DNA of 33,717 bases, taken from assembly GCA_016844285.1 (NCBI GenBank), contig JAENIS010000003.1, positions 1-33,717 of the forward strand, in the 5' to 3' direction. Made by a program: the position numbers and the translations under genes. Below are positions 33,185 through 33,717 of the stretch, one piece after another; the first letter of the stretch is position 1; every line of letters starts with the position of its first letter. The notes below the pieces were generated by a model. The model was not told the DNA's origin, made no database searches, and was given only the letters and a program-made list of their open reading frames with translations. Source of the DNA: Dehalococcoidales bacterium. GTDB taxonomy: Bacteria > Chloroflexota > Dehalococcoidia > Dehalococcoidales > UBA2162.

Positions 33185-33717
33185 ATGAAGAAAATACTGG
33201 GGCTGACCATAGTTTCTCTGTTGACTATCAGCATGGTCACCGGGGGCGTCTGGACTTATTTCAGTGATGTTGAAAGGAGTTCCAGCGATATCCTGCTCGC
33301 GGGCACCCTGGACTTGAGTCCCACCACCAGCGGGACGGGCCCCGCTGGGAAGTATACGGTGACGCCCGGTGGTGACGGCGCTAACGGTAATGTAACCTTT
33401 CAGAAACTGCTTCCCGGAGAATCAGGCAGCATTACCTGGGTGCTGGTAAATAATGGCAGTATCAGCGGGCCGTTGGTCATCACCTCTGCCGTCACTTTCA
33501 GCGATGTCAGTCAGAATGAAATCGAGAATGCCGTGCCTGGCAACAATGGCGGCGGCAACGGTGACCTTGATGAGTATGTCGGCGTTAAGCTCCAGCGCGG
33601 GGTCGGCACCAGCCAGGCAAATGCCCAAGCCAATTTCACCTACATTCTCGGCTCCGCCAGCAATTACGTACCTTTCTTCGGACTGGAAGCAGTTCTGGAT
33701 GCCCAGAGTGTGGCAAT
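33185..33717 (+). CDS. Second TasA/camelysin-like secreted protein (3' truncated by the window end)
   Basis: The frame from ATG 33185 stays open to the last base, giving 177 residues so far. It starts MKKILGLTIVSLLTISMVTGG, then VWTYFSDVERSSSDILLAGTLDL, the same signal and post-signal arrangement as the upstream protein, so it is also a SipW substrate. The mature part differs from its neighbour: it has a PGESGSITWVLVNNG beta strand and a Gly/Asn-rich loop GNNGGGNGDLDEY. GGGG(A) upstream is a modest ribosome-binding site. The C terminus lies outside the window. Confidence 0.88.
   Translation, partial: MKKILGLTIVSLLTISMVTGGVWTYFSDVERSSSDILLAGTLDLSPTTSGTGPAGKYTVTPGGDGANGNVTFQKLLPGESGSITWVLVNNGSISGPLVITSAVTFSDVSQNEIENAVPGNNGGGNGDLDEYVGVKLQRGVGTSQANAQANFTYILGSASNYVPFFGLEAVLDAQSVA

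Overview
The window looks like a chromosomal segment of an anaerobic, H2- and C1-metabolising bacterium. The best guess is Chloroflexota, class Dehalococcoidia or a close relative. This is inferred from the gene mix: [NiFe] hydrogenase, MetV/MetF, a 2-oxoacid:ferredoxin oxidoreductase, an AcsE-like methyltransferase, SipW/TasA-type secreted proteins, and abundant C-rich intergenic palindromes. It was not tested by any search.

Region 1 (1-6317, + strand) is a tight array: the end of a hydrogenase small subunit, the large subunit, its maturation protease, MetV, MetF, a GAF-domain histidine kinase and two stand-alone receiver proteins. It joins H2 oxidation, methylene-THF reduction and signalling in one apparent transcription unit. 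Region 2 (6494-8088, - strand) holds tRNA-Thr(CGT), an NHL beta-propeller protein, and a Val(TAC)-Arg(GCG)-Leu(CAG) tRNA cluster.

Region 3 (8233-18043, + strand) is a surface-sugar cluster: GmhA, GmhB, a split thiamine-diphosphate E1 alpha/beta pair, a GDP-fucose-synthase-like SDR, a second SDR, an HddA-like heptose kinase, a B12-binding radical SAM protein, a DegT-family protein whose catalytic lysine is replaced by histidine (as in the ColD/RfbH 3-dehydrases), and a Wzm-like ABC permease. Together they suggest a nucleotide-heptose that is 3-deoxygenated and perhaps given a two-carbon branch by the E1 pair. That combination resembles yersiniose logic built on a heptose, and I regard it as the most novel system here. 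No nucleotidyltransferase, 4,6-dehydratase, Wzt ATPase or glycosyltransferase is present in the window.

Region 4 (18459-25658, - strand) has the ribosomal operon rplU-rpmA-rpmE plus a DUF1385 membrane protein, then an AcsE-like pterin enzyme, a rubrerythrin-like protein, a KorAB-type oxidoreductase, a small membrane protein and an amicyanin-like cupredoxin on a Pro/Thr linker. Upstream on the same strand is acetyl-CoA synthetase (25717-27642). rplU appears to start with AUU. Several families of palindromic, MITE/REP-like elements sit between these genes.

Region 5 (27812-33717) has a small hypothetical gene (- strand). It is followed on the + strand by a CHASE4/PAS histidine kinase with an OmpR-type regulator, a SipW-type signal peptidase, a complete TasA/camelysin-like protein, and a second such protein cut by the window end. 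The sipW promoter carries an array of 11-bp direct repeats placed as an OmpR/PhoB-type activator would need, suggesting that the adjacent two-component system controls matrix-protein export.
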